From the NCBI GenBank assembly GCA_025357175.1, contig JANXPS010000315.1, forward strand, positions 1 to 7,098: DNA of 7,098 nucleotides, in the 5' to 3' direction. The notes beneath the pieces were generated by a model. It had not been told where the DNA came from, did not search any database, and was given only the letters and a program-made list of their open reading frames with translations. Positions 1 to 6,070 of this stretch are shown piece by piece; position 1 is the stretch's first letter, and every line of letters starts with the position of its first letter. This DNA is from Deltaproteobacteria bacterium (GTDB lineage: Bacteria; Desulfobacterota; Deferrimicrobia; Deferrimicrobiales; Deferrimicrobiaceae). The translations under genes and the position numbers were made by a program.

Positions 1-503
1 GCCGCCAGACCGACCTGCTGCTGACCGCGGGGAAGACGGGCCTGCCCGTCAACATCAAGAAGGGGCAGTTCATGGCGCCGGGCGACATGGCCAACGCGGT
101 CGACAAGGTCGCGTCGACCGGAAACGCCAACGTCGTCGTCACCGAGCGCGGAACCACCTTCGGCTACAACAATCTCGTGGTCGACTACCGCGGCATGCCG
201 GCGATCCGCGACTCGATCTGCCCGTTGATCTTCGACGCGACCCACAGCGTCCAGCTGCCGGGCGGGGCGGGCAAATCGTCCTCCGGCGACCGCCGACTGG
301 TTCCGCCGCTGTCGCGGGCGGCCGTCGCGGCAGGCGTCGACGGGCTGTTCCTCGAAGTCCATCCCGACCCGGACAAGGCGCTTTCGGACGGTCCGAACAG
401 CCTTCCGCTGGCCGGCCTCGAGGGCCTCGTACGCACGCTGCTCGCGATTCGCGCGGCTGTCGAGCCGCGCGTCCCTTACACGCCGGGCTCCGAACATGGC
501 TGA
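1..503 (+). CDS. kdsA: 3-deoxy-8-phosphooctulonate synthase (Kdo-8-P synthase), 3' part
   Basis: Partial gene. The frame is read from base 3 and gives the last 166 residues of a protein that is usually about 270-285 long. It condenses phosphoenolpyruvate with D-arabinose 5-phosphate to Kdo 8-phosphate in the cytoplasm. The visible part starts at the family's RQTDLL segment, continues with the NIKKGQF strand, TERGTTFGYNNLVVD and DATHSVQLPGG, and ends with FLEVHPDPDKALSDGPNSLPL. Candidate metal or active-site residues are His (codon 243-245), Glu (354-356) and Asp (387-389). The wording TERGTTFGYNNLVVD and THSVQLPGG is closer to the metal-dependent Aquifex enzyme than to E. coli (CDRGANFGYDNLVVD, THALQ). 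The class-deciding Cys/Asn near the N-terminus lies outside the window. The end overlaps kdsD by 8 bases. Confidence 0.97.
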   Translation, partial: RQTDLLLTAGKTGLPVNIKKGQFMAPGDMANAVDKVASTGNANVVVTERGTTFGYNNLVVDYRGMPAIRDSICPLIFDATHSVQLPGGAGKSSSGDRRLVPPLSRAAVAAGVDGLFLEVHPDPDKALSDGPNSLPLAGLEGLVRTLLAIRAAVEPRVPYTPGSEHG

Positions 504-1470
504 CGGGCAGCGGCTGCTCGCGCGCGCGGTCCGGGTCCTTTCCGTCGAGGCGCGCGCGATCGAAGAGCTCAAAGGGCATCTCGACGACAATTTCGCGAAG
601 GCGGTCGAACTGCTGCTTGCCGCGACCGGCAAGGTCGTCGTGACGGGCATGGGCAAGTCGGGGCTCATCGGCCGAAAGATCGCGGCGACGATGGCCTCCA
701 CCGGCACCCCGTCCTTCTTCCTGCACCCGGCCGAGGGGATCCACGGGGACGTCGGCATGGTGCGCAAGGGCGACGTGGTCATCGCGTTGTCCAACTCGGG
801 CGAAACCGAGGAAGTCGTGCGGCTGCTCCCCGTTTTCAAGCGGATGGGGCTGCCCCTGATCGCGATGACCGGAAAGCCGGGGTCGACGCTGGCGACCCAC
901 GCCGACGCATCGCTCGACGTAAGCGTTCGCGAGGAAGCGTGCCCCCTTGGGCTTGCGCCCACGGCGTCCACGACCGCGACGCTGGCCATGGGCGACGCGA
1001 TCGCCGTCGCGCTCTTCGAAGAAAAGGGTTTCTCGGCCGACGATTTCGCGATGCTCCACCCGGGCGGCGCGCTGGGGCGGCGCCTGCTCACGGTCGGCGA
1101 GCTCATGCATACGGGCGAAGCCGTGCCGCTCGTGGCGATCGACGCGCCGCTCAAGGACGCCCTCTACACGATCAGCGCGGGGCGGATGGGCGTGGCGGGC
1201 GTGACCGATTCCGCCGGGGCGCTCGCCGGAGTCATCACCGACGGCGATGTCCGGCGCGCCATGGCGCGCGGCGTCGATGTCTATGCGGCGAAAGCGGCCG
1301 ACGTGATGACGGCGGGCCCCAAGCGGCTGCTCTCGAACGAACTGGCGGCCGCCGCGCTGCGCAAGATGGAAACGTTCTCGATCACGAGCCTGTTCGTGTT
1401 CGACGCGCAGGATCCGTCCCGGCTGGCCGGCATCGTCCATGTCCACGACTTGCTCAAGGCGGGGTTCTAA
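496..1470 (+). CDS. kdsD: Arabinose-5-phosphate isomerase (KpsF/GutQ family)
   Basis: 324 residues; E. coli KdsD has 328. It interconverts ribulose 5-phosphate and arabinose 5-phosphate, which feeds KdsA. An N-terminal SIS (sugar isomerase) domain spans about 35-175, with VVVTGMGKSGLIGRK, ALSNSGETEEVV and the family hallmark CPLGLAPTASTTA at 149-161. Two CBS repeats follow at about 200-324 (GVITDGDVRRA, then GIVHVHDLLK). Aligning by eye to E. coli, the four proposed catalytic residues K59, E111, E152 and H193 fall on K54, E106, E147 and H188 with a constant offset of 5, so the active site looks intact. The ATG at 496 lies inside the end of kdsA with no clear Shine-Dalgarno site, which points to translational coupling. 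GutQ or KpsF paralogues share the fold, but the position in a kds operon supports KdsD. Confidence 0.96.
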   Translation: MADGQRLLARAVRVLSVEARAIEELKGHLDDNFAKAVELLLAATGKVVVTGMGKSGLIGRKIAATMASTGTPSFFLHPAEGIHGDVGMVRKGDVVIALSNSGETEEVVRLLPVFKRMGLPLIAMTGKPGSTLATHADASLDVSVREEACPLGLAPTASTTATLAMGDAIAVALFEEKGFSADDFAMLHPGGALGRRLLTVGELMHTGEAVPLVAIDAPLKDALYTISAGRMGVAGVTDSAGALAGVITDGDVRRAMARGVDVYAAKAADVMTAGPKRLLSNELAAAALRKMETFSITSLFVFDAQDPSRLAGIVHVHDLLKAGF

Positions 1471-1476
1471 AAAACC

Positions 1477-2034
1477 ATGGGAGCGCAGGCGACGGTCCGG
1501 GCGGGGGCGATCGGGAAAGCCGCGGCAATCCGGCTTTTCCTTCTCGACGTCGACGGCGTGCTGACCGACGGCGGCATCGTATACGACGCCAACGGGCTCG
1601 AGACCAAGCGGTTTCACGTCCGCGACGGCCACGGGATCGTCATGATGCGGCGGGCCGGGATCGAGGTCGGCATCATCACGGGCCGCAACTCCCCCGTCAC
1701 GGCGGTTCGCGCCCGTGAACTCGGGATCGACCTCGTCATCCAGGGCGCGACCGACAAGGCCGCGGCGCTCGACCGGGTGCTGGCCGATACCGGTATTCCT
1801 GCCGGGTCGATCTCCTACGTCGGCGACGACATCGTCGACCTGCCCGTATTTCGGCGGGTCGGTTTCACGGCTGCGCCGGCCGACGCCGAAAGCTGCGTGT
1901 GCGAGGCCGCCGACTATGTCGCCTCGAAGGACGGCGGCCAGGGGGCGGTCCGGGAGATCGTCGAATTCGTCCTGAACGCGGCCGGACTTTGGGAAAAGGC
2001 GTCCGCCCGATATTTCACGCCGGAAGGGCGCTGA
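1477..2034 (+). CDS. kdsC: 3-deoxy-D-manno-octulosonate 8-phosphate phosphatase
   Basis: 185 residues; E. coli KdsC has 188. A cytoplasmic HAD-superfamily phosphatase of the small, capless C0 type that hydrolyses Kdo 8-phosphate to Kdo before CMP activation by KdsB (not in this window). HAD motif I is LDVDGVLTDG with nucleophile D24 and acid D26. Motif II is IITGR with T68. The motif III lysine is K94. Motif IV is YVGDDIVDLPV with D117, D118 and D121. The C-terminal GGQGAVRE loop (153-160), typical of KdsC, is present, so the enzyme should be active as a tetramer like its relatives. The ATG at 1477 is 6 bases after the kdsD stop and has only a weak purine tract upstream. The first 18 residues before the core are variable in the family, so the start is fairly but not absolutely sure. 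The stop overlaps the lptC start by one base (TGATG). Confidence 0.96.
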   Translation: MGAQATVRAGAIGKAAAIRLFLLDVDGVLTDGGIVYDANGLETKRFHVRDGHGIVMMRRAGIEVGIITGRNSPVTAVRARELGIDLVIQGATDKAAALDRVLADTGIPAGSISYVGDDIVDLPVFRRVGFTAAPADAESCVCEAADYVASKDGGQGAVREIVEFVLNAAGLWEKASARYFTPEGR

Positions 2035-2597
2035 TGCGGCGGGGCCGGATCGCCGGATTGGCCCTGCTGCTGCTGCCGGCGGCGGCCTTCCTCGCCGGGT
2101 GCGGCGGCGCATCTTCCGGGATTCCAGAGGCCGCGGGCAACGGCGAGTCCTCGCCGGAACTGTCGCTGTCCGGCATGGTGATGACCGAGGTTCTCCCTTC
2201 GGGCGTCCGCTACCGGCTGGCAGCCGAGCGGGCATCGTACGCGCTCACCGCCAAGACGGTCAGCGCCACGGGAGTCGTATTCGCCCTGAACGAACCGGCG
2301 GGCGAAATCCGCGTGACGGCGCCGGTCGCCACGTGGGACATCGGGGGGCAGCGCGCCGCATTTCCCGATGGCTGCGAGGCCGGTTACCCGGGCGGCTACT
2401 CGGCCAGCGTGCGGGTCGGCGACGTCGACCTTCGTGACCGGGTCTTCTACGCGAACGGCCCCTCGGTTTATTCGGGGCCCGGCTTCACGGTGGACGGCGC
2501 CGATCTCGTCTGGCGCTGGCGCGAAGGCAGGGCCGATCTCAGGCAGCCGAAAGCCGTCATCGTTCCGGGCGGCCTATCGGCATTGAAGAGGGGGTAA
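2034..2597 (+). CDS. lptC: LPS export protein LptC, predicted lipoprotein
   Basis: 187 residues from the ATG at 2034, which overlaps the kdsC stop by one base. The frame stays open further upstream, but this start gives a proper export signal directly after kdsC. Residues 1-22 are a basic n-region (MRRGR), a Leu/Ala-rich core and FLAG, followed by Cys23, a good lipobox (L-A-G-C). E. coli LptC is instead held by an uncleaved N-terminal helix. The rest is a beta-rich periplasmic domain of the LptC/YrbK kind: SLSGMVMTEVLPSGVRYRL, then repeated short strands such as FALNEPAGEIRVTAPVA and GDVDLRDRVFYANGPSVY, consistent with a beta-jellyroll. It should take LPS from the LptB2FG transporter and pass it to LptA. 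Sequence identity to E. coli LptC is low; the assignment rests on size, export signal, strand pattern and its place just before lptA-lptB. Confidence 0.86.
   Translation: MRRGRIAGLALLLLPAAAFLAGCGGASSGIPEAAGNGESSPELSLSGMVMTEVLPSGVRYRLAAERASYALTAKTVSATGVVFALNEPAGEIRVTAPVATWDIGGQRAAFPDGCEAGYPGGYSASVRVGDVDLRDRVFYANGPSVYSGPGFTVDGADLVWRWREGRADLRQPKAVIVPGGLSALKRG
2588..2594 (+). promoter_or_regulatory. Ribosome binding site of lptA
   Basis: GAGGGGG ends 9 bases before the GTG at 2604. It overlaps the last codons of lptC and supports the GTG start, from which a good signal peptide is read. Confidence 0.7.
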
Positions 2598-2603
2598 CGA
2601 ATC

Positions 2604-3137
2604 GTGCGCAGGCCCATTGCGTTTTTGCTGGCGTTACTGCTGTCGGGCATCGTAGCCGACGGCTTCGCCGCGGACATCAAGGGAAAAGCGCCCCGGACCG
2701 CCGAGGATGGCACCCTGCCGATCGAGATCACCGCCGACCGCCTCTCGGCCGACAACGCCAGGAACTCGGTGACATTCGAAGGGACGGTCCACGCGAAGCA
2801 GGGCGACGTGACGCTCAACGCCGACAAGATATTCGCCGAATATTCCAAGAGCGCCGGTGCCATCGAAAAGATCGTGGCCGACGGCAATGTGCGCGTGACC
2901 CAGACCGGCCGCACGGCGACGGCGGCCCGGGCCGTTTTCTACAACCTCGAACAGCGGATCGTCCTGTCCGGCAATACGGTTCTCACGCAGGGCGAGAACA
3001 CGCTCAAGGGCGAAACCGTCACCATATTCCTGCGGGAAAACCGCTCGGTCGTCAGCGGCGGCGAGGGTGGCGGGCGGGTAACCGGCGTCATCTACCCCAA
3101 GGGGTTCATGCAGACCAAGGAGAATCCCGGGAAGTGA
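2604..3137 (+). CDS. lptA: LPS transport periplasmic bridge protein LptA
   Basis: 177 residues from a GTG at 2604, preceded by GAGGGGG at 2588-2594 with a 9-base spacer. A Sec signal peptide covers residues 1-22 (MRRP, Leu-rich core, cleavage probably after GFA). The mature part is an OstA-like domain from about 38 to 155: PIEITADRLSADNARNSVTF, GTVHAKQGDVTLNADKIFAEY, KIVADGNVRVTQ, TATAARAVFYNLEQRIVLSG, ENTLKGETVTIFL. This is the repeating pattern of the LptA beta-jellyroll, whose monomers stack end to end and carry LPS through the periplasm to the outer-membrane LptD. The length matches the family (E. coli about 185). The C-terminal 25 residues are Gly-rich and poorly conserved. The stop overlaps the lptB start by 4 bases (GTGA). 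Confidence 0.94.
   Translation: MRRPIAFLLALLLSGIVADGFAADIKGKAPRTAEDGTLPIEITADRLSADNARNSVTFEGTVHAKQGDVTLNADKIFAEYSKSAGAIEKIVADGNVRVTQTGRTATAARAVFYNLEQRIVLSGNTVLTQGENTLKGETVTIFLRENRSVVSGGEGGGRVTGVIYPKGFMQTKENPGK
3117..3122 (+). promoter_or_regulatory. Ribosome binding site of lptB
   Basis: AAGGAG inside the end of lptA, 11 bases before the GTG at 3134. It decides for the GTG start, which overlaps the lptA stop as GTGA. Confidence 0.7.
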
Positions 3138-3856
3138 AGCCGCTCTCTGTCGAAGGATTGCGGAAAAGCTACAAGGGGCGCGAGGTGGTGCGCGGCGTTT
3201 CGCTGGGCATCGAACCGGGCGAGGTGCTGGGGTTGCTCGGGCCGAACGGCGCCGGCAAGACGACGATTTTCTACATGATCGTCGGGCTGGTCGCGCCCGA
3301 CTCCGGGACCGTCCATCTCGACGGGGAAGACATCACCCGCCTGCCGGTCCACCGGCGCGCCCGGATGGGGCTCGGCTACCTGCCGCAGGAACCCTCCGTC
3401 TTCCGCAAGCTGACGGTCCGCGACAACATCCTGGCGTTCCTCGAGGAAACGGACCTGCCTCCCGGTGAACGGATCGAACATCTTGAGCAGGTGCTCGCCG
3501 ACATGCGGATCGGCCACGTGGCCGACACGCGGGGGTATGCGCTGTCCGGCGGCGAGCGTCGCCGCGTCGAGATCGCGCGGGCGCTGGTGCTGTCTCCGTC
3601 GTTCCTGCTGCTCGACGAGCCCTTCGCGGGAATCGACCCGATATCCGTGGCCGACCTGCAGCAGATCATCCTCGGCTTAAAAGCGCGGGGGATCGGCGTT
3701 ATAATCACAGATCATAACGTGCGCGATACGCTCAAGGTGTGCGATCGCGCATACATCATCTCCGAGGGGACCATACTGGAAGAAGGCACCCCCGAGGCGA
3801 TCGCATCTTCGGCGCGAGTCCGCGAGACCTACCTCGGCGAAGGTTTCAAATTATAG
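3134..3856 (+). CDS. lptB: LPS export ABC transporter ATP-binding protein LptB
   Basis: 240 residues; E. coli LptB has 241. It is the cytoplasmic ATPase dimer of LptB2FGC, powering LPS extraction from the inner membrane. All ABC motifs are intact: Walker A GPNGAGKTT (36-44, K42), Q-loop Q85 in YLPQEPSVFRKLTVRDN, signature LSGGE (137-141), Walker B LLLDEP with catalytic E162, D-loop GIDP, and H-loop H194. Phe90, known in E. coli LptB to be needed for contact with LptF/LptG, is kept. The GTG start at 3134 has AAGGAG at 3117-3122 and overlaps lptA by 4 bases. The 3' quarter contains locally unusual A/T-rich codons (TTA, AAA, ATA, ACA) that form a promoter-like sequence. The transmembrane partners LptF and LptG are not in the window. 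Confidence 0.98.
   Translation: MKPLSVEGLRKSYKGREVVRGVSLGIEPGEVLGLLGPNGAGKTTIFYMIVGLVAPDSGTVHLDGEDITRLPVHRRARMGLGYLPQEPSVFRKLTVRDNILAFLEETDLPPGERIEHLEQVLADMRIGHVADTRGYALSGGERRRVEIARALVLSPSFLLLDEPFAGIDPISVADLQQIILGLKARGIGVIITDHNVRDTLKVCDRAYIISEGTILEEGTPEAIASSARVRETYLGEGFKL
3677..3705 (+). promoter_or_regulatory. Candidate internal sigma-70-type promoter for rpoN-hpf
   Basis: TTAAAA (3677-3682), a 17-base spacer, then a perfect TATAAT (3700-3705). It lies in the coding sequence of lptB about 185 bases before rpoN. The hexamers are built from Leu-TTA, Lys-AAA and Val-Ile-Ile as GTT-ATA-ATC, codons little used in the neighbourhood. The -35 matches 4 of 6 consensus positions. Transcription would start near 3712. 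Inferred from sequence only. Confidence 0.5.
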
Positions 3857-3871
3857 GGAGGTTCGCCTCCT
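3856..3871 (+). promoter_or_regulatory. Hairpin in the lptB-rpoN gap (GGAGG/CCTCC)
   Basis: GGGAGG (3856-3861), loop TTCG, CCTCCT (3866-3871): five G-C/A-U pairs plus one G-U. The first base is the G of the lptB stop. There is no T-run after it, so it is not an intrinsic terminator. The left arm looks like a Shine-Dalgarno sequence and the right arm like the ribosomal anti-Shine-Dalgarno sequence. Confidence 0.55.
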
Positions 3872-3880
3872 GAACGAATC

Positions 3881-3884
3881 GGAG
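3881..3884 (+). promoter_or_regulatory. Ribosome binding site of rpoN
   Basis: GGAG only 4 bases before the ATG at 3889, a tight spacing that suggests modest initiation. It is complementary to CTCC at 3867-3870 in the hairpin just upstream. Confidence 0.55.
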
Positions 3885-3888
3885 CACG

Positions 3889-5391
3889 ATGGGCTTAGAC
3901 CTCAGACTGACACTCAGCCAGCGGCTGGTCATGACGCCGCAGCTTCAGCAGGCGATCAAGTTGCTGCAGCTGTCCCGCATGGAGCTGGAGCAGGCCGTTC
4001 GGGAAGAGCTCGAGGTCAATCCGGCCCTGGAGGACATTGCCGAGGGAGCACCGGCTGAAACGCCTTCCGACGAGGGGGGCGGCGACGAACCGGTCGGCGA
4101 GCAGTTCTTCGAGACGGCGCCGCTTCCAGAGCCCGACAGCCACGCCGACGCCACGACCGAGACCGCATCCGATCCCAAGGACGAAAGTTCCCTGATCGAC
4201 CGCGTCGACTGGGACTATTTCTTCGGCGAGGGCGCCAATTACGAGGGGGGCGGGACGCGCGACCGCGAGGACGAGGACGGCCGCCCCTATTACGAAAACA
4301 CGCTGACCCGAAGCGAGAGTCTCGTCGAATACCTCGAGCAGCAGGTAAACCTGTCCGACCTCGATCCCGGGCTCCGCGAAATCGCCTGCTTCCTGATCGG
4401 CAACATCGACGAGAACGGCTACCTGCAGGTTTCCTCCGAAGAGGCGGCCGCGGCGCTCGAATCCACGGTCGAAGAGATCGAACGGGTCGTCCAGCGCATC
4501 CAGTCGTTCGACCCGCCAGGCATCGGCGGGAGAGACCTTCGCGAATGCCTCATGATCCAGGCGCGGCTAAAGGGGGCCGAATTCGAGTTGCCGCTTCGAA
4601 TCCTGAGCGACCACTTCGAGCTTTTTTCGAAAGGCGACGTCGCGGGGCTCTCCCGAAAGCTCAAGGTCGACCGGGAAGCGGTCAAGGTTGCGTTCCAGAA
4701 GATCGTGACGCTCTGGCCCAAGCCGGGCCGCGCTTTTTCGTTCGAGGATGCCCAGCAGATCATCCCCGACGCCTACGTGACCAAAGTCGGAAACGACTGG
4801 GTCATCACGCTCAACGACGACGGACAGCCCCGCCTGCGGCTTTCCGGCTACTACCGGCGGCTGCTCATGGACGGCGCCTCGCTCGGGAAGGAAGACCGCG
4901 AGTTCCTCAAGCAGAAGATCAACTCGGCGCTCTGGTTCATCAAGAGCATCGATCAGCGCCAGCGAACCATTTATAAGGTCGTGGAGAGCATCATGAAGCT
5001 CCAGCGCGATTTCCTCGATCGGGGAGCCAAGTTTCTCAAGCCTCTCACCTTGCGCGACGTGGCCGAGGAAATCGAGATGCACGAATCGACCGTCTCGAGA
5101 GTGACAAGCGGAAAATACGTCTACACGCCGCACGGGATCTTCGAACTGAAATACTTCTTCAATTCCGGGCTGAACCGCGACGGGGGCGAAGAGAACATCG
5201 CCTCCAAATCGGTGAAAGAGAAGATCCGGGAGATCATCATCGCCGAAAGCGGCAGCGGCAAGCGTCTTTCCGACCAGGATCTGATGAGGCTCCTGCGAAA
5301 CCAGGGCATCCGGATCGCCCGTCGAACGGTGACGAAGTATCGCGGGCAGCTGGGATTGCTGGCTGCGTCGAAACGGAAAAAGATTTTCTAG
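3889..5391 (+). CDS. rpoN: RNA polymerase sigma-54 factor
   Basis: 500 residues; E. coli RpoN has 477. It directs RNA polymerase to -24/-12 promoters and needs an AAA+ enhancer-binding activator to open them. Region I (1-50) has the Gln/Leu-rich activator-response segment, with LRLTLSQRLVMTPQLQQAIK and ELEVNPALE. Region II (about 51-130) is acidic and low-complexity. Region III holds the core-binding part, the helix-turn-helix (about 387-410, LRDVAEEIEMHESTVSRV) and the RpoN box ARRTVTKYR at 477-485, which reads the -24 element. All appear intact. The ATG at 3889 follows GGAG at 3881-3884 with a short 4-base spacer. A hairpin sits just upstream, and a promoter-like site lies inside lptB. Codons 3 and 6 are TTA and AGA, unusual for this GC-rich DNA. 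Confidence 0.99.
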   Translation: MGLDLRLTLSQRLVMTPQLQQAIKLLQLSRMELEQAVREELEVNPALEDIAEGAPAETPSDEGGGDEPVGEQFFETAPLPEPDSHADATTETASDPKDESSLIDRVDWDYFFGEGANYEGGGTRDREDEDGRPYYENTLTRSESLVEYLEQQVNLSDLDPGLREIACFLIGNIDENGYLQVSSEEAAAALESTVEEIERVVQRIQSFDPPGIGGRDLRECLMIQARLKGAEFELPLRILSDHFELFSKGDVAGLSRKLKVDREAVKVAFQKIVTLWPKPGRAFSFEDAQQIIPDAYVTKVGNDWVITLNDDGQPRLRLSGYYRRLLMDGASLGKEDREFLKQKINSALWFIKSIDQRQRTIYKVVESIMKLQRDFLDRGAKFLKPLTLRDVAEEIEMHESTVSRVTSGKYVYTPHGIFELKYFFNSGLNRDGGEENIASKSVKEKIREIIIAESGSGKRLSDQDLMRLLRNQGIRIARRTVTKYRGQLGLLAASKRKKIF

Positions 5392-5421
5392 GCGGGAACG
5401 ACATTTTACCAAGGTACCGAC

Positions 5422-5428
5422 AAGGGGG
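5422..5428 (+). promoter_or_regulatory. Ribosome binding site of hpf
   Basis: AAGGGGG, 6 bases before the GTG at 5435. It supports GTG as the hpf start, from which the first beta-strand of the HPF fold is read. Confidence 0.7.
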
Positions 5429-5434
5429 ATAACA

Positions 5435-5965
5435 GTGAACAGCATCCATGTGACGTTCAGGCATGTCGATCCGAGCCAGGCGCTGAAAGACTACGTGATC
5501 GAGAAACTCGGCAAGGTCTCGAAGGTCGTCGACAAGACGTTCGACGCCCACGTGACGCTATCCGTCGAGAAGTTCCGGCATATCGCCGAAGTGTTTCTCA
5601 CGGGCAAGGGGATTACGATCAAGGCTTTCGAGTCGACCGAAGACCTTTATTCGGCCATCGATCTCGTCTCCGACAAGGTCGAGCGCCAGCTCAAGAAGTA
5701 TCGCGAAAAGAAGAAGGACCGCTCCCAGGAGGCGCCCGCCGTATCCGGTTCCTCGCTCACCATCCGCGACGAGGAGGACAAGGCGCAGATCGTCCACGCC
5801 GACAACTTCCTGCCCAAGCCGATGAGCGTCGAGGACGCCGCGCGTCACCTCGACATCCTCAAGCTCGACGTGGTGATGTTCTTCAACCAGGACACCAACC
5901 AGGCCGGGGTGGTCTTCCGGCAGCAGGACGGCAACATCGGGTTCACCGAGCCGACCGCTCAATGA
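5435..5965 (+). CDS. hpf: Ribosome hibernation promoting factor, long form
   Basis: 176 residues from a GTG at 5435 with AAGGGGG 6 bases upstream. The N-terminal S30AE/sigma-54-modulation domain (1-95) matches HPF/YfiA: INSIHVTFRH-like first strand, HVTLSVEKFRHIAEVFLTG, AFESTEDLYSAIDLVSDKVERQLKKY, then a basic helix end (KKYREKKKDR). A 20-residue linker leads to a second domain (about 117-173: IVHADNFLPKPMSVEDAARHL, VVMFFNQDTNQAGVVFRQQDGNIGFTEP). That second domain is the C-terminal dimerisation domain of long HPF, which E. coli HPF (95 residues) lacks. Long HPF joins two 70S ribosomes into inactive 100S dimers in slow or stationary growth. Its place after rpoN is widespread, and the old name 'sigma-54 modulation protein' comes from this. 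The gap to rpoN is 43 bases, with no terminator seen. Confidence 0.96.
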   Translation: MNSIHVTFRHVDPSQALKDYVIEKLGKVSKVVDKTFDAHVTLSVEKFRHIAEVFLTGKGITIKAFESTEDLYSAIDLVSDKVERQLKKYREKKKDRSQEAPAVSGSSLTIRDEEDKAQIVHADNFLPKPMSVEDAARHLDILKLDVVMFFNQDTNQAGVVFRQQDGNIGFTEPTAQ

Positions 5966-5984
5966 GGGATATGGCGAGGGCCAA

Positions 5985-6006
5985 CATCCCGTCTCGCATC
6001 CCGTCT
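5985..6006 (+). repeat. 10-base direct repeat upstream of ptsN
   Basis: CATCCCGTCT occurs at 5985-5994 and again at 5997-6006, separated by CG. It lies about 92-113 bases before the start predicted from the sigma-54-type promoter, within the range where enhancer-binding proteins bind, though those sites are usually inverted repeats. Confidence 0.4.
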
Positions 6007-6047
6007 TCGGGCCGCCTTCGCCCGCGCCTCAATCGCCAAATCCTCAC

Positions 6048-6062
6048 CGCAGCCCTGCTGCG
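6048..6062. repeat. 15-base inverted repeat before the ptsN promoter
   Basis: CGCAGC-CCT-GCTGCG, perfect 6-3-6 dyad, ending 8 bases before the TTGGC of the candidate sigma-54 promoter. In RNA from upstream it could form a small hairpin. No T-run follows. Confidence 0.45.
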
Positions 6063-6070
6063 CCTCCGGT

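Larger units (their letters stand above)
5981..6067 (+). terminator. C-rich, G-poor tract after hpf, possible Rho loading site
   Basis: By hand count these 87 bases hold 44 C, 16 G, 16 T and 11 A on the + strand, a strong C-over-G excess beginning 15 bases after the hpf stop. Such C-rich, weakly structured RNA is the known character of rut sites. No intrinsic terminator (hairpin plus T-run) is seen anywhere in the gap. Inference only; it contains a 10-base direct repeat and two short dyads. Confidence 0.35.

Noticed and set aside
1787..1796. 10-base palindrome ATACCGGTAT in kdsC
   Set aside because: Short, inside coding sequence, no partner copies seen; likely chance.
2058..2073. Second GG-N10-GC sigma-54-like match, TTGGC-N7-CTGC
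   Set aside because: It falls in the repeated CTG leucine codons of the LptC signal peptide, has a poorer -12 element and sits in the middle of a coupled operon.
139..2235. Very long minus-strand open frame of 698 codons opposite kdsA-kdsD-kdsC-lptC
   Set aside because: It lies wholly antisense to four clearly conserved genes. Its product is Arg/Gly/Pro-rich with no recognisable domain, and such long shadows are common where GC-rich codons suppress stops on the other strand.
4972..4977. TATAAG, a -10-like hexamer inside rpoN
   Set aside because: No acceptable -35 hexamer at 16-18 bases upstream, and it is explained by Ile-Tyr-Lys codons.
5407..5416. TACC-AA-GGTA inverted repeat between rpoN and hpf
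   Set aside because: Four-base arms with a two-base loop cannot form a stable hairpin, and nothing else in the 43-base gap supports an operator.
4567..5445. Minus-strand open frame of 292 codons opposite rpoN
   Set aside because: Shadow of rpoN; no family resemblance and no ribosome binding site.
6008..6024. CGGGC-N7-GCCCG inverted repeat as an intrinsic terminator of hpf
   Set aside because: Only five pairs and no T-run follows, so it does not fit an intrinsic terminator.
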